Source of the DNA: Neisseriaceae bacterium
Lineage (GTDB): Bacteria > Pseudomonadota > Gammaproteobacteria > Burkholderiales > Chromobacteriaceae
Assembly: GCA_027489245.1 (NCBI GenBank)
Contig: JAIYAC010000010.1
Location: 248,001-312,000 of the forward strand
Direction: 5' to 3'
Length of the DNA stretch: 64,000 nucleotides
In this document: positions 23,254-33,691 of the stretch, one piece after another
Position numbering within the stretch: position 1 is the first letter of the stretch
Layout of the letters: each line of letters starts with the position of its first letter
Made by a program: the position numbers and the translations under genes
Notes under the pieces: generated by a model
Database searches by the model: none
Told to the model about the DNA's origin: nothing
What the model saw: only the letters and a program-made list of their open reading frames with translations

Positions 23254-24261
23254 TCAGGCCGTAGCTGTCGGGGAGAGGGACTGAGCGCCTCGGTATGCCT
23301 TGGACTTGGGCGTGGCCGGCTTGATATGCACGTCATGCCACCCCTTGCAAAGCTCGCGTTTGTACAGCTGGAGCTCGTCGATCCATTCCGCGATGGATGT
23401 ACGCGCAGACACGTCCAGCGCACCGTCCTTGAAAGTCAGGATCAGTCTTTCCTTCAGCTTGAAGGGCAGATGGCTCCAGATGTTGAACCACGGGCCCTTC
23501 GGGATACCGCCGCCACCGACACCATAGGGGAAGTAGCCATTGCGGATGTTTTCCACCGGGCCGGCACCACCGACTACGTCGTAAGGGTGGCGGCCGAGCA
23601 TCAGCGTCTTGAAGAGCAAGATGGCCAACGAAAAGTGCTCGCTTTCCAGTGTCCGGCTGGTCTTGTCCAGTGGTTTGCCTTGCAGCTCAGGCGCCAGCAT
23701 GTCCGGGGCCGCTACCGGGCAGAGAAAAGTGGTGCCCGCCGTGTCGATCTGCCAGCTGTCGCAGTCGATCAGGGTGACGCTGTCGCTACCCGGGTCGCAC
23801 AGAAAGTTGGCCAGGTTGTAATCACCCACCCTGACGCCCGCGGTATGCAGCACGTTCAGCGTGCCGAGCAGGTTCAGCAGGTAGGCCACCACGGCCATAC
23901 GATCCAGATGGGGGAAGTGCTCGCGATAGGCCATCGCATGGGCCAGCACGTTCATCCGCACGCCCGCCGCTTTGCGCATGGCGTAGCCGCGCCACTGGCC
24001 TTGCGCATCGAATACCGCAAAGCAGGGCCAGGCCAGGCCCGGGTGCTGCTTGAAGCGCGAGAGCTTGGGGTCGCTGGTCATGGCGTCGATCTTGATACGC
24101 AGCGCATCGCCCCGCTTTTGCAGCACCTGCGGGTGGTAGAGCTTGACGACCACCCCGGGGAACATGGGGACAGCATGAACCGCCGCCTCGCCGCCTTGAG
24201 CAAGCGGGGTATCGGATAGTTGAACGGCGTCTCCTGCCGCATTGCGAACGGTAAGGCTCAT
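23254..24261 (-). CDS. Divergent Ser/Thr protein kinase of the triad
   Basis: 335 residues; ATG 24261 after CAGGAGA. Kinase-fold signs: GGEAAVHA loop, K40 (VVVKLY) as the likely ATP-binding lysine, a catalytic-loop equivalent VGDYNLANFL (145-154) and a metal-binding IDCDSW (165-170) in place of DFG. An APE-like PDMLAPEL follows. The HRD motif is changed (RVGD), as is usual for kinases in TerY-P systems, so activity is likely but not certain. Its probable partners are the VWA protein and PP2C phosphatase encoded downstream. The effector protein at 24295 comes just before it with a 33-base gap. Confidence 0.85.
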   Translation of the reverse strand: MSLTVRNAAGDAVQLSDTPLAQGGEAAVHAVPMFPGVVVKLYHPQVLQKRGDALRIKIDAMTSDPKLSRFKQHPGLAWPCFAVFDAQGQWRGYAMRKAAGVRMNVLAHAMAYREHFPHLDRMAVVAYLLNLLGTLNVLHTAGVRVGDYNLANFLCDPGSDSVTLIDCDSWQIDTAGTTFLCPVAAPDMLAPELQGKPLDKTSRTLESEHFSLAILLFKTLMLGRHPYDVVGGAGPVENIRNGYFPYGVGGGGIPKGPWFNIWSHLPFKLKERLILTFKDGALDVSARTSIAEWIDELQLYKRELCKGWHDVHIKPATPKSKAYRGAQSLSPTATA

Positions 24262-24294
24262 GGCGGTGTCTCCTGTGTGGTGGTGATGGCGGGT

Positions 24295-25149
24295 TTAGTC
24301 GAAGAGCCAGTCGAAAATTTCAGAGGCAACGTAGCCCACGCCCACAGCAACGGCCAGTGGTGCCCCCACCGTCACGGCAGTTGCCGCCATGCCGGTCATG
24401 CCGAGTGCGGACACTGCGGCTACGGCGCCGGCCCCGGTGGCAGTGGCAGCGGCCCCGGCTGCCGCACCGCTGACACCGCCTTTGGCGCTGGCTTTCACCA
24501 CGGTGCCGGCAACCTCGGCAGCATCTGCCCGGCCTTCCATCAGATCGATGCAGCCCTTCATGGCGGCGACACCACCGCCGATGATCGCGCCCGCCGCGCC
24601 CCCCGATTTGGCGGCCTGGCTCATGGCGCTACCTAGCGTGCCACTGCCGGTGGCGCCGGCGCGCTGGGCTACCGCTTCCGTGCTCTTGGAGGAGACGCCG
24701 GTGCTGGTCATGCGTTTGCTGACGCCAGCTTTTTCGGCAGCCTTGTTGAAGGCCTGGGCGCTTTCCTCGGAACCAACCAGCTGCGCGCTGCGGTACTTGC
24801 CATCGGCGCACTGCTTGACCAGTTTGTCGATACCTGATCTGGAGGTGACATCCTTCACCTGGATGCGCTCGATCACCTTGCCGCCCTTGGTCGTGACCAA
24901 GTCAACGGTGCCGGCCGTGGTGCTCTTGGTCAGGCTGGTGCTGGCGCCATTCAAGGTCAGCAGGTTGCGGACGTTGCGGCTGTCCTGCACCAGAATCTCG
25001 TGGATATGGCCCTTGAGATGCGGGTTACGGCCAGCCCGCGCCACCGCCCGGGCGATAACGGTACCTTCGTAGGCGGTCTTGGTGACGACGGCACCATGCC
25101 CTGCGTTGGCTTGGCCAATGATGATGCCGTTGGAGCGGGTGGTTTTCAT
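24295..25149 (-). CDS. Putative PD-(D/E)XK-like domain plus Gly/Ala-rich membrane domain
   Basis: 284 residues, first gene of the triad operon (ATG 25149 after GAGGAAAG). Residues ~45-130 show a nuclease-like spacing: E51 (GHIHEILVQD), D83 (GTVDLVTTKGG) and Q97-x-K99 (ERIQVKD), then KQCADGKYRSAQLVGSEE. Residues ~165-275 are rich in Gly and Ala with repeated small-residue patterns (GAIIGGGVAAM, GVSGAAAGAAATATGAGAV, MTGMAATAVTVGAPLAVAVG) that look like Gly-zipper or pore-type helices. This is a proposed two-part toxin or effector. The nuclease call is by motif only and may be wrong. No signal peptide. Sited with the kinase, VWA and phosphatase, it is the obvious candidate target or effector. 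Confidence 0.6.
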   Translation of the reverse strand: MKTTRSNGIIIGQANAGHGAVVTKTAYEGTVIARAVARAGRNPHLKGHIHEILVQDSRNVRNLLTLNGASTSLTKSTTAGTVDLVTTKGGKVIERIQVKDVTSRSGIDKLVKQCADGKYRSAQLVGSEESAQAFNKAAEKAGVSKRMTSTGVSSKSTEAVAQRAGATGSGTLGSAMSQAAKSGGAAGAIIGGGVAAMKGCIDLMEGRADAAEVAGTVVKASAKGGVSGAAAGAAATATGAGAVAAVSALGMTGMAATAVTVGAPLAVAVGVGYVASEIFDWLFD

Positions 25150-25260
25150 GGTGCTTTCCTCGAAGTCGTTGGGATGGGTGAATTATGCGACGAGGCAGGC
25201 GGGCATGATGGAACGACAAGTTTGTCGAAGAGGGGGCTACGTACAGTGGTGGGCCAGTAT
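25150..25260 (-). promoter_or_regulatory. Promoter region of the triad/cas1 operon
   Basis: Read on the minus strand: the palindrome CGACAAACTTGTCG (25214-25227), then 26 bases, then CATAAT as a possible -10. A clear -35 is lacking, so the site may position an activator. It sits next to, and divergent from, the array 2 leader. Confidence 0.5.
25214..25227. promoter_or_regulatory. 14-bp palindrome upstream of the triad operon
   Basis: CGACAAGTTTGTCG, identical to 17782-17795. It starts 65 bases before the start codon of the first operon gene. The same-strand half-site 22227-22236 lies at almost the same distance (66 bases) from the radical SAM gene. Confidence 0.65.
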
Positions 25261-25387
25261 CGATGACGGCGGGTCATCTTCACCGGTATAATGGCTGTTC
25301 TTCGCAAGGGCACAGGCTGAAATCATGAAGCCAAGCATTAATGACATAAGCAACATTGTGATTATTAATGAAAATCCTGAGCGAAGG
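25261..25387 (+). promoter_or_regulatory. Leader and promoter of CRISPR array 2
   Basis: Homologous to the array 1 leader: CATTAATGACATAAGCAACA, ATGAAGCC and TTCACCGGTATAATGG blocks. Promoter: ATGACG, 18 bases, TATAAT at 25287-25292, about 95 bases before the first repeat. The plus-strand orientation is opposite to that of array 1. Confidence 0.85.
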
Positions 25388-26124
25388 GTCCGGACCACCC
25401 CCGACTCTTTAAGGGGATTAAGACGGCCCAGGCCGTGTAACTGACCCGGTCTTTCGTCCGGACCACCCCCGACTCTTTAAGGGGATTAAGACTGGCCGAA
25501 GAACGTCAGAGTCGCGAAGTATCGGTCCGGACCACCCCCGACTCTTTAAGGGGATTAAGACTGTCGAATATTGAACTTCTTCCGGATCTGGTCGTCCGGA
25601 CCACCCCCGACTCTTTAAGGGGATTAAGACGTACGTGGTTACAGGGTCGCCAGCGGCGCGCAGGCGTCCGGACCACCCCCGACTCTTTAAGGGGATTAAG
25701 ACAAGTCGCGGACTTCCTTGGTGTCAGTCCGTGTGGTCCGGGCCACCCCCGACTTTTTAAGGGGATTAAGACGTGGATCTCGCCGTTGCCGTCCCAGTCG
25801 GTCGTCCGGACCACCCCCGACTCTTTAAGGGGATTAAGACTCCTCGCGGACGAAGCGGAAGATACCATCGGTGGCGACGTCCGGACCACCCCCGATTCTT
25901 TAAGGGGATTAAGACGGCATAGCCTCTCCTGGATCTTCTCTTTTACATGGGTCCGGACCACCCCCGATTCTTTAAGGGGATTAAGACAGAACCTTGGACG
26001 CGTTTTTCGTACTCAGCGGTCCGGACCACCCCCGATTCTTTAAGGGGATTAAGACTGCGACGCGACTGCGCCGCACATCGCGTTGTGGTCCGGACCACCC
26101 CCGACTCTTTAAGGGGATGAAGAC
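25388..26124 (+). CRISPR. CRISPR array 2: 11 repeats, 10 spacers
   Basis: 37-bp repeats (start GTCCGGACCACCCCCGACTC, end GGGGATTAAGAC) begin at 25388, 25456, 25525, 25594, 25666, 25736, 25804, 25879, 25951, 26019 and 26088. Spacers range from 31 to 38 bases. Repeat variants: the one at 25736 has GGGCC and an extra T; those at 25879, 25951 and 26019 share GATTCTT; the last (26088) ends GGATGAAGAC and marks the leader-distal end. Transcription is rightward from the leader at 25261-25387. Confidence 0.98.
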
Positions 26125-26180
26125 CGCCAGTCCGCAGCCGATCCGCGTCAAGCTTGAATCGCTCCTGTTTCCCCGATGGT

Positions 26181-26558
26181 TTATGAAGTGTGCTGGATTC
26201 TGCAGCTCAGCTCGGCGGCCAGCCTGGTACGCTGCCGCCGTATGCCGGCAAAAATGGCCTGCGCCACTTCCACCGGGAAATCTGCCGGCAGTGTTTGCGC
26301 AACGTCTTCTAGCACCTTGCCCGTGCAATCTATCAGTTCGTTCAGCAGTGTCTTTGCCCATGCTTCGGTCAGGCCGCTGCTGCGTGCTTGTGCCAGCCAG
26401 TGGCGTGGCTGGATGCGGTCGATCAGGTAGTGATTGCTTTGCCCGCGTACCGCCATGGCTAGCTTGGCTTTTTGTGGTGCGACCTTGCCGGCGCCATGGC
26501 CGATGACGGGGTGGAAGGCGAAAGCGATCTGCTCTTCCGTGAACTTCGATTTTTTCAT
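26181..26558 (-). pseudogene. Chimera: IS3-type orfA start joined to hipA 3' fragment
   Basis: The first ~15 codons (MKKSKFTEEQIAFAF) match the start of IS3-family OrfA transposases. The rest (from VIGHGAGKVAPQKAKLAMAV) is near-identical to the last ~110 residues of the intact HipA at 54874-56208. The frame is open but encodes neither a full transposase nor a full kinase. It records an IS-linked rearrangement at the edge of the CRISPR locus. Likely non-functional. Confidence 0.8.
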
Positions 26559-26811
26559 GACAAATCTCCTACCCGGATAGGGTTAAATTTGCCAGAAACC
26601 TCTACTTTCCACCGCTACCATTTTTCGGGAGGAGGTCACCACGTACTCATGGCTTTTAGTGATTCTTACAGTCGAAATGCATGGCAGGCTTCTGTTCAGC
26701 GGGCCGAAGGTTTGGCAAGCATAGCACCCTGAATCGCCCCTCCTTTCCTAGATACCTCGTGAGTCTCACTGGACTGAACCATCACCTTTGCAAGGTGATG
26801 GTCCGTTTCGC
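26559..26811. other. Spacer with IS remnant and terminator hairpin
   Basis: Directly right of the chimera lies DNA that looks like the IS3-type upstream end. Near 26779-26800 is an inverted repeat (CCATCACCTT, loop, AAGGTGATGG) that should act as a transcription terminator for the leftward 4-HPA operon. No gene. Confidence 0.5.
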
Positions 26812-28987
<2,176 letters not shown>

Positions 28988-29116
28988 GATCATCTCTCTC
29001 CATGATGTGTCGTGGTCTCGCCAGCCTTGGCCCGTATCGGGCGTTGCCGGGTTGGGCCGGCTATTTGTGGCGTTGGCTGTGACTGCATTATGCGGAGCGT
29101 CAATCGCGGTTGAAAT

Positions 29117-29146
29117 GTAACTTTCGGGTGTAAATTTGTACTTTTC
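29117..29146 (-). promoter_or_regulatory. Candidate AraC-activator direct repeats before the hydroxylase operon
   Basis: GTAACTTTC (29117) and GTACTTTTC (29138) are 21 bases apart, two helical turns. The nearer repeat abuts a -35-like TTTCAA on the minus strand, as expected for an AraC-type activator. A similar pair occurs at 38264-38293. Confidence 0.5.
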
Positions 29147-29205
29147 ATCGTTTTTTGATCGGGTGGTACACCCAGGAGGCATCGTTCGATACACGGTGAA
29201 AAGCG

Positions 29206-29233
29206 GGCAAAAAAATACCGGCACAAGGCCGGT
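29206..29233 (-). terminator. Rho-independent terminator after hpaI
   Basis: On the minus strand, ACCGGCCTTGTGCCGGT forms a hairpin followed by a run of seven T residues. It separates the hpa operon from the hydroxylase unit. Confidence 0.75.
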
Positions 29234-29331
29234 AAAAAGAGGAAGCACCTGCGAACAACGGCCATCCGTTGTCAGTGACGCTGCCACGGGGAGGCAGCAG
29301 GCAAGCCGGTGCAGATACCGGCCTGCCGGGT

Positions 29332-30135
29332 TCAGTACACGCTGCTGGCTTGCGGCGCTGGCGTGAGCGTATCGCGGTAGCGGGCAGCCAGCGCTTCGGC
29401 GCTGCGTGCCAGCAAGGTGGTATCCACACCCACCGCCACGAATTGCGCCCCCAGCGCAATGTAATGACGGGCCAGCTTCTCATCTGCCATCAGGATGCCG
29501 GGAGCCTTGCCATGGGCGCGGATGCGACGGATGGCATCTTCAATGGCGGCTTGGACTGCCGGGTGCGTCGGCTGACCCAGGTAACCCATGTCGGCAGAAA
29601 GGTCGGCCGGGCCGATGAACACACCATCCACGCCTTCGGTGGCGGCTATCGCATCCAGCGCGGCCAGGCCGGCCCGGGTCTCGATCTGCACCAGTACGCA
29701 GATCTCCTGCTCGCAGGCGTGCAGGTAGTCGGGGATACGGTTCCAGCGCGAGGCCCGAGCCAATGCGCTACCCACACCGCGGATACCGTGCGGCGGGTAA
29801 CGCGTTGCGGCCACAGCTTGTTCGGCTTCGGCGGCGCTTTGCACCATCGGCAGCAGCAGGGTTTGTGCACCGATGTCCAGGATCTGCTTGATGCGCACCG
29901 GGTCGTTCCAGACCGGGCGCACGATCGGGTGGCTAGGGTAGGGGGCAATGGCCTGCAGCTGTGCCAGCATGCCCTGTAGTTCGTTGGGGGCGTGCTCGCC
30001 GTCGATCAGTAGCCAGTCGAAGCCGGCACCGGCCAGCAGTTCGGCACAGTAGGCATCTGCCAGGCCAAGCCACAGGCCAATCTGGACCTCGCCGGCCTTC
30101 AGCGCGGCCTTGAAGCGGTTGTGCGGGTTTTGCAT
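29332..30135 (-). CDS. hpaI: 4-hydroxy-2-oxoheptanedioate aldolase
   Basis: 267 residues, usual length for the metal-dependent (class II-type) HpcH/HpaI aldolases. Motifs: [24 protein letters not shown]-like [13 protein letters not shown] (metal-ligand Glu) and [17 protein letters not shown]. It splits 4-hydroxy-2-oxoheptanedioate into pyruvate and succinate semialdehyde, the last step of homoprotocatechuate meta-cleavage. The neighbouring dehydrogenase then oxidises the semialdehyde. Twelve bases after hpaH. Confidence 0.93.
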   Translation of the reverse strand: MQNPHNRFKAALKAGEVQIGLWLGLADAYCAELLAGAGFDWLLIDGEHAPNELQGMLAQLQAIAPYPSHPIVRPVWNDPVRIKQILDIGAQTLLLPMVQSAAEAEQAVAATRYPPHGIRGVGSALARASRWNRIPDYLHACEQEICVLVQIETRAGLAALDAIAATEGVDGVFIGPADLSADMGYLGQPTHPAVQAAIEDAIRRIRAHGKAPGILMADEKLARHYIALGAQFVAVGVDTTLLARSAEALAARYRDTLTPAPQASSVY

Positions 30136-30147
30136 CGTGGTCTCCTG

Positions 30148-30951
30148 CTAGACAAAGCGGCAGCTGATGGCACCCAGCGGGCCGTAATCCACATGAAAGG
30201 TATCCCCCGGTCGTGCGGCCACCGGGCGGGTAAACGAGCCGCCCAGAATCACTTGGCCCGGTTTCAGGCTAACGTCGAACGGGGCCAGCTTGTTGGCCAG
30301 CCAGGCCACCCCGTTGGCAGGGTGGTTCAGTACGGCTGCTGCCACACCGGATTCCTCGATCACGCCATTGCGGTACATCAGGGCCGAAACCCAGCGCAGG
30401 TCCAGTTCGGACGGCCGGATGGGGCGGCCGCCCATGACCACGCCGGCGTTGGCCGCATTGTCGGAAATGGTGTCGAACACCTTGCGGGGGCGGCCGCTGG
30501 CCGGGTCGATGGACTGGCTGCGGGCATCGATGATTTCCAGTGCCGGAATCACGTACTCGGTGGCGTTGTAGACGTCGAACAGGGTGATGTTCGGGCCTTT
30601 CAGTTCCTTGCCCAGAATGAAAGCCAGCTCCACCTCGACGCGCGGTACGATGAAGCGGCTGGTGGGGATATCGGCTCCGTCGTTGAAGAACATGTCGTCC
30701 AGCAAGGTGCCGTAATCCGGCTCGTCAATTTGCGACGACATCTGCATGGCACGGGAAGTCAGCCCGATTTTGTGGCCTTTCACTACGCGGCCTTCGGCCA
30801 GTTTCATGTCCACCCAGCAGCGCTGGATGGCGTAGGCGTCCTCGATGGTGATGTCCGGGTACTCGAGCGAGATCTGGCGAATCTGCTGGCGCTCCTGCTC
30901 GGCCTGGTGCAAGCGGCGGGCAGTCTGTTCGATGATGTCTTGGCTAAGCAT
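30148..30951 (-). CDS. hpaH: 2-oxo-hept-4-ene-1,7-dioate hydratase
   Basis: 267 residues of the hydratase/decarboxylase (MhpD-like) family: [29 protein letters not shown] and [19 protein letters not shown]. It adds water to 2-oxo-hept-4-ene-1,7-dioate, giving the substrate of HpaI. The gene order HpaH-HpaI is as in enterobacterial hpa clusters. It follows the semialdehyde dehydrogenase gene by 38 bases. Confidence 0.93.
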   Translation of the reverse strand: MLSQDIIEQTARRLHQAEQERQQIRQISLEYPDITIEDAYAIQRCWVDMKLAEGRVVKGHKIGLTSRAMQMSSQIDEPDYGTLLDDMFFNDGADIPTSRFIVPRVEVELAFILGKELKGPNITLFDVYNATEYVIPALEIIDARSQSIDPASGRPRKVFDTISDNAANAGVVMGGRPIRPSELDLRWVSALMYRNGVIEESGVAAAVLNHPANGVAWLANKLAPFDVSLKPGQVILGGSFTRPVAARPGDTFHVDYGPLGAISCRFV

Positions 30952-30989
30952 GTTGTCTCTCTGTCAGTTAGGTCTATAGCGTTGACGGC

Positions 30990-32462
30990 TTAGCGGTCCA
31001 GGCCGCCGAAGCACAGGTATTTGATTTCCATGAAGTCTTCCAGGCCATATTTGGAGCCTTCCCGGCCCAGCCCGGACTGCTTGATGCCACCGAATGGGGC
31101 CACCTCGGTCGAAATCAGCCCTTCGTTGATGCCCACCATGCCTGCTTCGATGGCCTCGGCCACACGCCAGATGCGGCCAACATCACGGCTATAAAAATAG
31201 GCCGCCAGACCGAACTCGGTGGCATTGGCCAGACGGATGGCATCCGCTTCGTCCTTGAAACGGAACAGTGGGGCCAACGGGCCGAAAGTCTCTTCGTGCG
31301 CTACCAGCATGTGCTCGGTGACCTCGGTCAGCACCGTCGGCTGATAGAAGTTGCCCCCCAGCGCGTGTGGTGCGCCGCCAGTCAGTACGCAGGCACCCTG
31401 GCTGACCGCATCGTTGACGTGCTCGGCTACCTTGGCCACCGCCTTGGCATTGATCAGCGGGCCTTGCTGCACATTGCCGCTATGGGCAGGGCCTACCGCC
31501 ATCTGGCTGACCGCCGCGGCCAACTTGGCGGCAAAGGCGTCGTAAACGCCATCTTGTACAAGGATGCGGTTGGCGCAGACGCAGGTCTGGCCGGTATTGC
31601 GGAATTTGCTGGCCATGGCCCCCTGCACGGCGGCGTCCAGGTCGGCGTCGTCGAACACGATGAACGGGGCGTTGCCGCCTAGTTCCAGCCCCAGTTTTTT
31701 GACTGTGCCGGCGCACTGTTCCATCAGCAATTTGCCGATGCGGGTAGAGCCGGTAAACGACAGCTTGCGTACCGCCGGGTGGCGGGTCAGTTCGGCACCG
31801 ATCTCGCTGGCGCGGTCGCCGGTAACGATATTGAGTACGCCGCACGGCACGCCGGCACGCTCTGCCAGTACGGCCATGGCCAGTGCCGACAAGGGGGTTT
31901 CGGCCGCCGGCTTCACCACCACGGTGCAACCGGCCGCCAGCGCCGGGCCCACCTTGCGGGTGATCATGGCATTGGGGAAGTTCCACGGGGTGATTGCCGC
32001 CACCACGCCGATGGGCTGCTTCAGCGTGACCAGCCGACGGTCTGCCGCCGGGCTGGGAATCACATCGCCGTAAGCGCGTTTGGCCTCTTCGGCAAACCAT
32101 TCGATGAAGCTGGCCCCGTAGGCAATCTCGCCACGGCTTTCCGGTAGCGGTTTGCCTTGCTCCAGGCTGAGCAACTGCGCCAGGTCTTCCTGGTGCTGCA
32201 TCATCAGCTCGAACCAGCGACGCAAGATCTGCGAGCGTTGCTTGGCTGGCAGGTTGCGCCAGGCGGGCAGGGCCGCTTCGGCCGCTTCGATGGCACGATG
32301 GGTCTCGGCACTGCCCAGCGAGGCTACCTCGGCCAGCACGTCGCCGGTGGCCGGGTTGTGCACGGCAAAACGGGTGCCGTGGTCACCGGCTACCCATTCG
32401 CCGTTGATGAAGGCCTGGTTACGCAGCAGGCCGGGGTCTTGCAACAAGTTGCTCTGTGTCAT
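30990..32462 (-). CDS. gabD: Succinate-semialdehyde dehydrogenase (NAD(P)+)
   Basis: 490 residues, aldehyde dehydrogenase superfamily. Catalytic Cys in NTGQTCVCANRIL, general-base Glu in LGLELGGNAPFIVF, and TPWNFPNAMITRK in the cofactor region. The sequence is closest in pattern to GabD-type enzymes, and the site between hpaF/MFS and hpaH fits oxidation of the succinate semialdehyde made by HpaI to succinate. Glutarate semialdehyde or another substrate is possible. Confidence 0.88.
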   Translation of the reverse strand: MTQSNLLQDPGLLRNQAFINGEWVAGDHGTRFAVHNPATGDVLAEVASLGSAETHRAIEAAEAALPAWRNLPAKQRSQILRRWFELMMQHQEDLAQLLSLEQGKPLPESRGEIAYGASFIEWFAEEAKRAYGDVIPSPAADRRLVTLKQPIGVVAAITPWNFPNAMITRKVGPALAAGCTVVVKPAAETPLSALAMAVLAERAGVPCGVLNIVTGDRASEIGAELTRHPAVRKLSFTGSTRIGKLLMEQCAGTVKKLGLELGGNAPFIVFDDADLDAAVQGAMASKFRNTGQTCVCANRILVQDGVYDAFAAKLAAAVSQMAVGPAHSGNVQQGPLINAKAVAKVAEHVNDAVSQGACVLTGGAPHALGGNFYQPTVLTEVTEHMLVAHEETFGPLAPLFRFKDEADAIRLANATEFGLAAYFYSRDVGRIWRVAEAIEAGMVGINEGLISTEVAPFGGIKQSGLGREGSKYGLEDFMEIKYLCFGGLDR

Positions 32463-32471
32463 GGTGGGTGC

Positions 32472-33680
32472 TCACATGGGGGTAGACGTGGCTGACGACG
32501 CGGGCGTCGCCAGGCGTTGAAGTTGCAGGCTCAGCCAGGCACCGGCACCGCACAGGGCAATTACCAGACACATGGCGGCCGGGGTACCGTCGTGCAGCCG
32601 GGCTACGGCAGCGCTGGCCAGCATGCCCGCGGCAAACTGGCCGCTGGCGGCCAGCGCCATGGCGGCGCCTGCCCGGCTGGCGTGCTGTTGCAGCAGCCTG
32701 GCCATGCAATTGGCGCCCACCGAGCCGGTGAGACCAACGCTAATCAGCAGCGGCAGGACGACTGCCATCAGCGAACCGGCACCTGCCAGCCACAAGGCCG
32801 CGCCTGCGATGGCGATGGCGCCGGTCTGCCATTGCAGCAAGGTGTCGGTGTTGCCGTGTACGGCCAGGCGCTTGTTCAGCCAGGTAAAGGCGATGACGGC
32901 GACGATGTTGAGCCCGAACAGCCAGCCGTAGTGTTGCGCCGGCACGCCGAAGTAATGGATGTACACAAATGGCGACCCGGTGATGTACGCAAACATCGCG
33001 CCGAATGTCAGGCCCAGCGCCAGCAGATAGCCTTGCGAGTGCCGGCAAGCCAGTACCGAGCGGTAAGCCAGAAACACGCTAGCCAGGCCGGTGCTATGGC
33101 GCTGTGCTGGCGGGTGGGTTTCCGGCAGGCGCAGGGCGACCCGCCACAGGATCAGTGCGGCAAAGATCGTCAGGGCCAGAAACAGGCTGCGCCAGCCAGC
33201 CCATTGCAACAGCAGGCCGCCGAGAAGCGGGGCCAGCAGGGGCGCGATCATGGTGACCAGATGCAAGGTAGACAGCACCTGGGCTGCGCGTGCCAGTGGA
33301 AACAGGTCGCGTACCATGGCACGGCCCAGCACACTGCCGGCGCCGCCACCGATGCCCTGTATCACGCGCAGCGCAACCAGTTGCTCGCCGCTTGCGGCCA
33401 ACATGCAAGCCAGGCTGGCCAGCAGGTAGAGCGAGATGCCAAATAGCAGCACCGGCCGTCTGCCGTAGCGGTCGGACAGCGGGCCGTACAGCAGCATGCC
33501 CAGACAGAACCCGCCCAGAAAGCCGCCGATGGTCAGCTGGATCAGCCCGACTGGGGCGTGCAGGTTGGCCGCAATGGCCGGCAGCGCAGGCAGGTAGAGG
33601 TCGATCGATAGCGGGCCGAATGCGACCAGGGCGGCAAGTAGCCAGATCAGGCGCTCGGGGGCGGATGTGTGCGTGTTCAT
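32472..33680 (-). CDS. MFS transporter, Bcr/CflA-like drug-resistance family
   Basis: 402 residues with 12 predicted membrane helices. GPLSDRYGRRPVLLFG is the MFS loop 2-3 motif, and LRVIQGIGGGAGSVLGRAMVRD is the Bcr/CflA signature. Located inside the hpa operon, nine bases before the dehydrogenase gene, it may export or import an aromatic acid or protect the cell from it. It is not similar to the usual HpaX permease. Confidence 0.85.
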   Translation of the reverse strand: MNTHTSAPERLIWLLAALVAFGPLSIDLYLPALPAIAANLHAPVGLIQLTIGGFLGGFCLGMLLYGPLSDRYGRRPVLLFGISLYLLASLACMLAASGEQLVALRVIQGIGGGAGSVLGRAMVRDLFPLARAAQVLSTLHLVTMIAPLLAPLLGGLLLQWAGWRSLFLALTIFAALILWRVALRLPETHPPAQRHSTGLASVFLAYRSVLACRHSQGYLLALGLTFGAMFAYITGSPFVYIHYFGVPAQHYGWLFGLNIVAVIAFTWLNKRLAVHGNTDTLLQWQTGAIAIAGAALWLAGAGSLMAVVLPLLISVGLTGSVGANCMARLLQQHASRAGAAMALAASGQFAAGMLASAAVARLHDGTPAAMCLVIALCGAGAWLSLQLQRLATPASSATSTPM

Positions 33681-33691
33681 GCTGGTGGGGC

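Larger units (their letters stand above)
28988..29331 (-). promoter_or_regulatory. Intergenic region before the hydroxylase genes
   Basis: Contains a likely HpaA-type direct repeat (29117-29146), a possible promoter (TTTCAA, 17 bases, CATAAT) just after it on the minus strand, and a terminator for the upstream operon at 29206-29233. No gene. Confidence 0.55.

Noticed and set aside
22570-24219. 549-residue plus-strand frame
   Set aside because: Opposite strand of the VWA and kinase genes, high-GC shadow with no family match or ribosome binding site.
25506-25961. Repetitive frames (LNPLKESGVVRT) over array 2
   Set aside because: They derive from the CRISPR repeats, on both strands.
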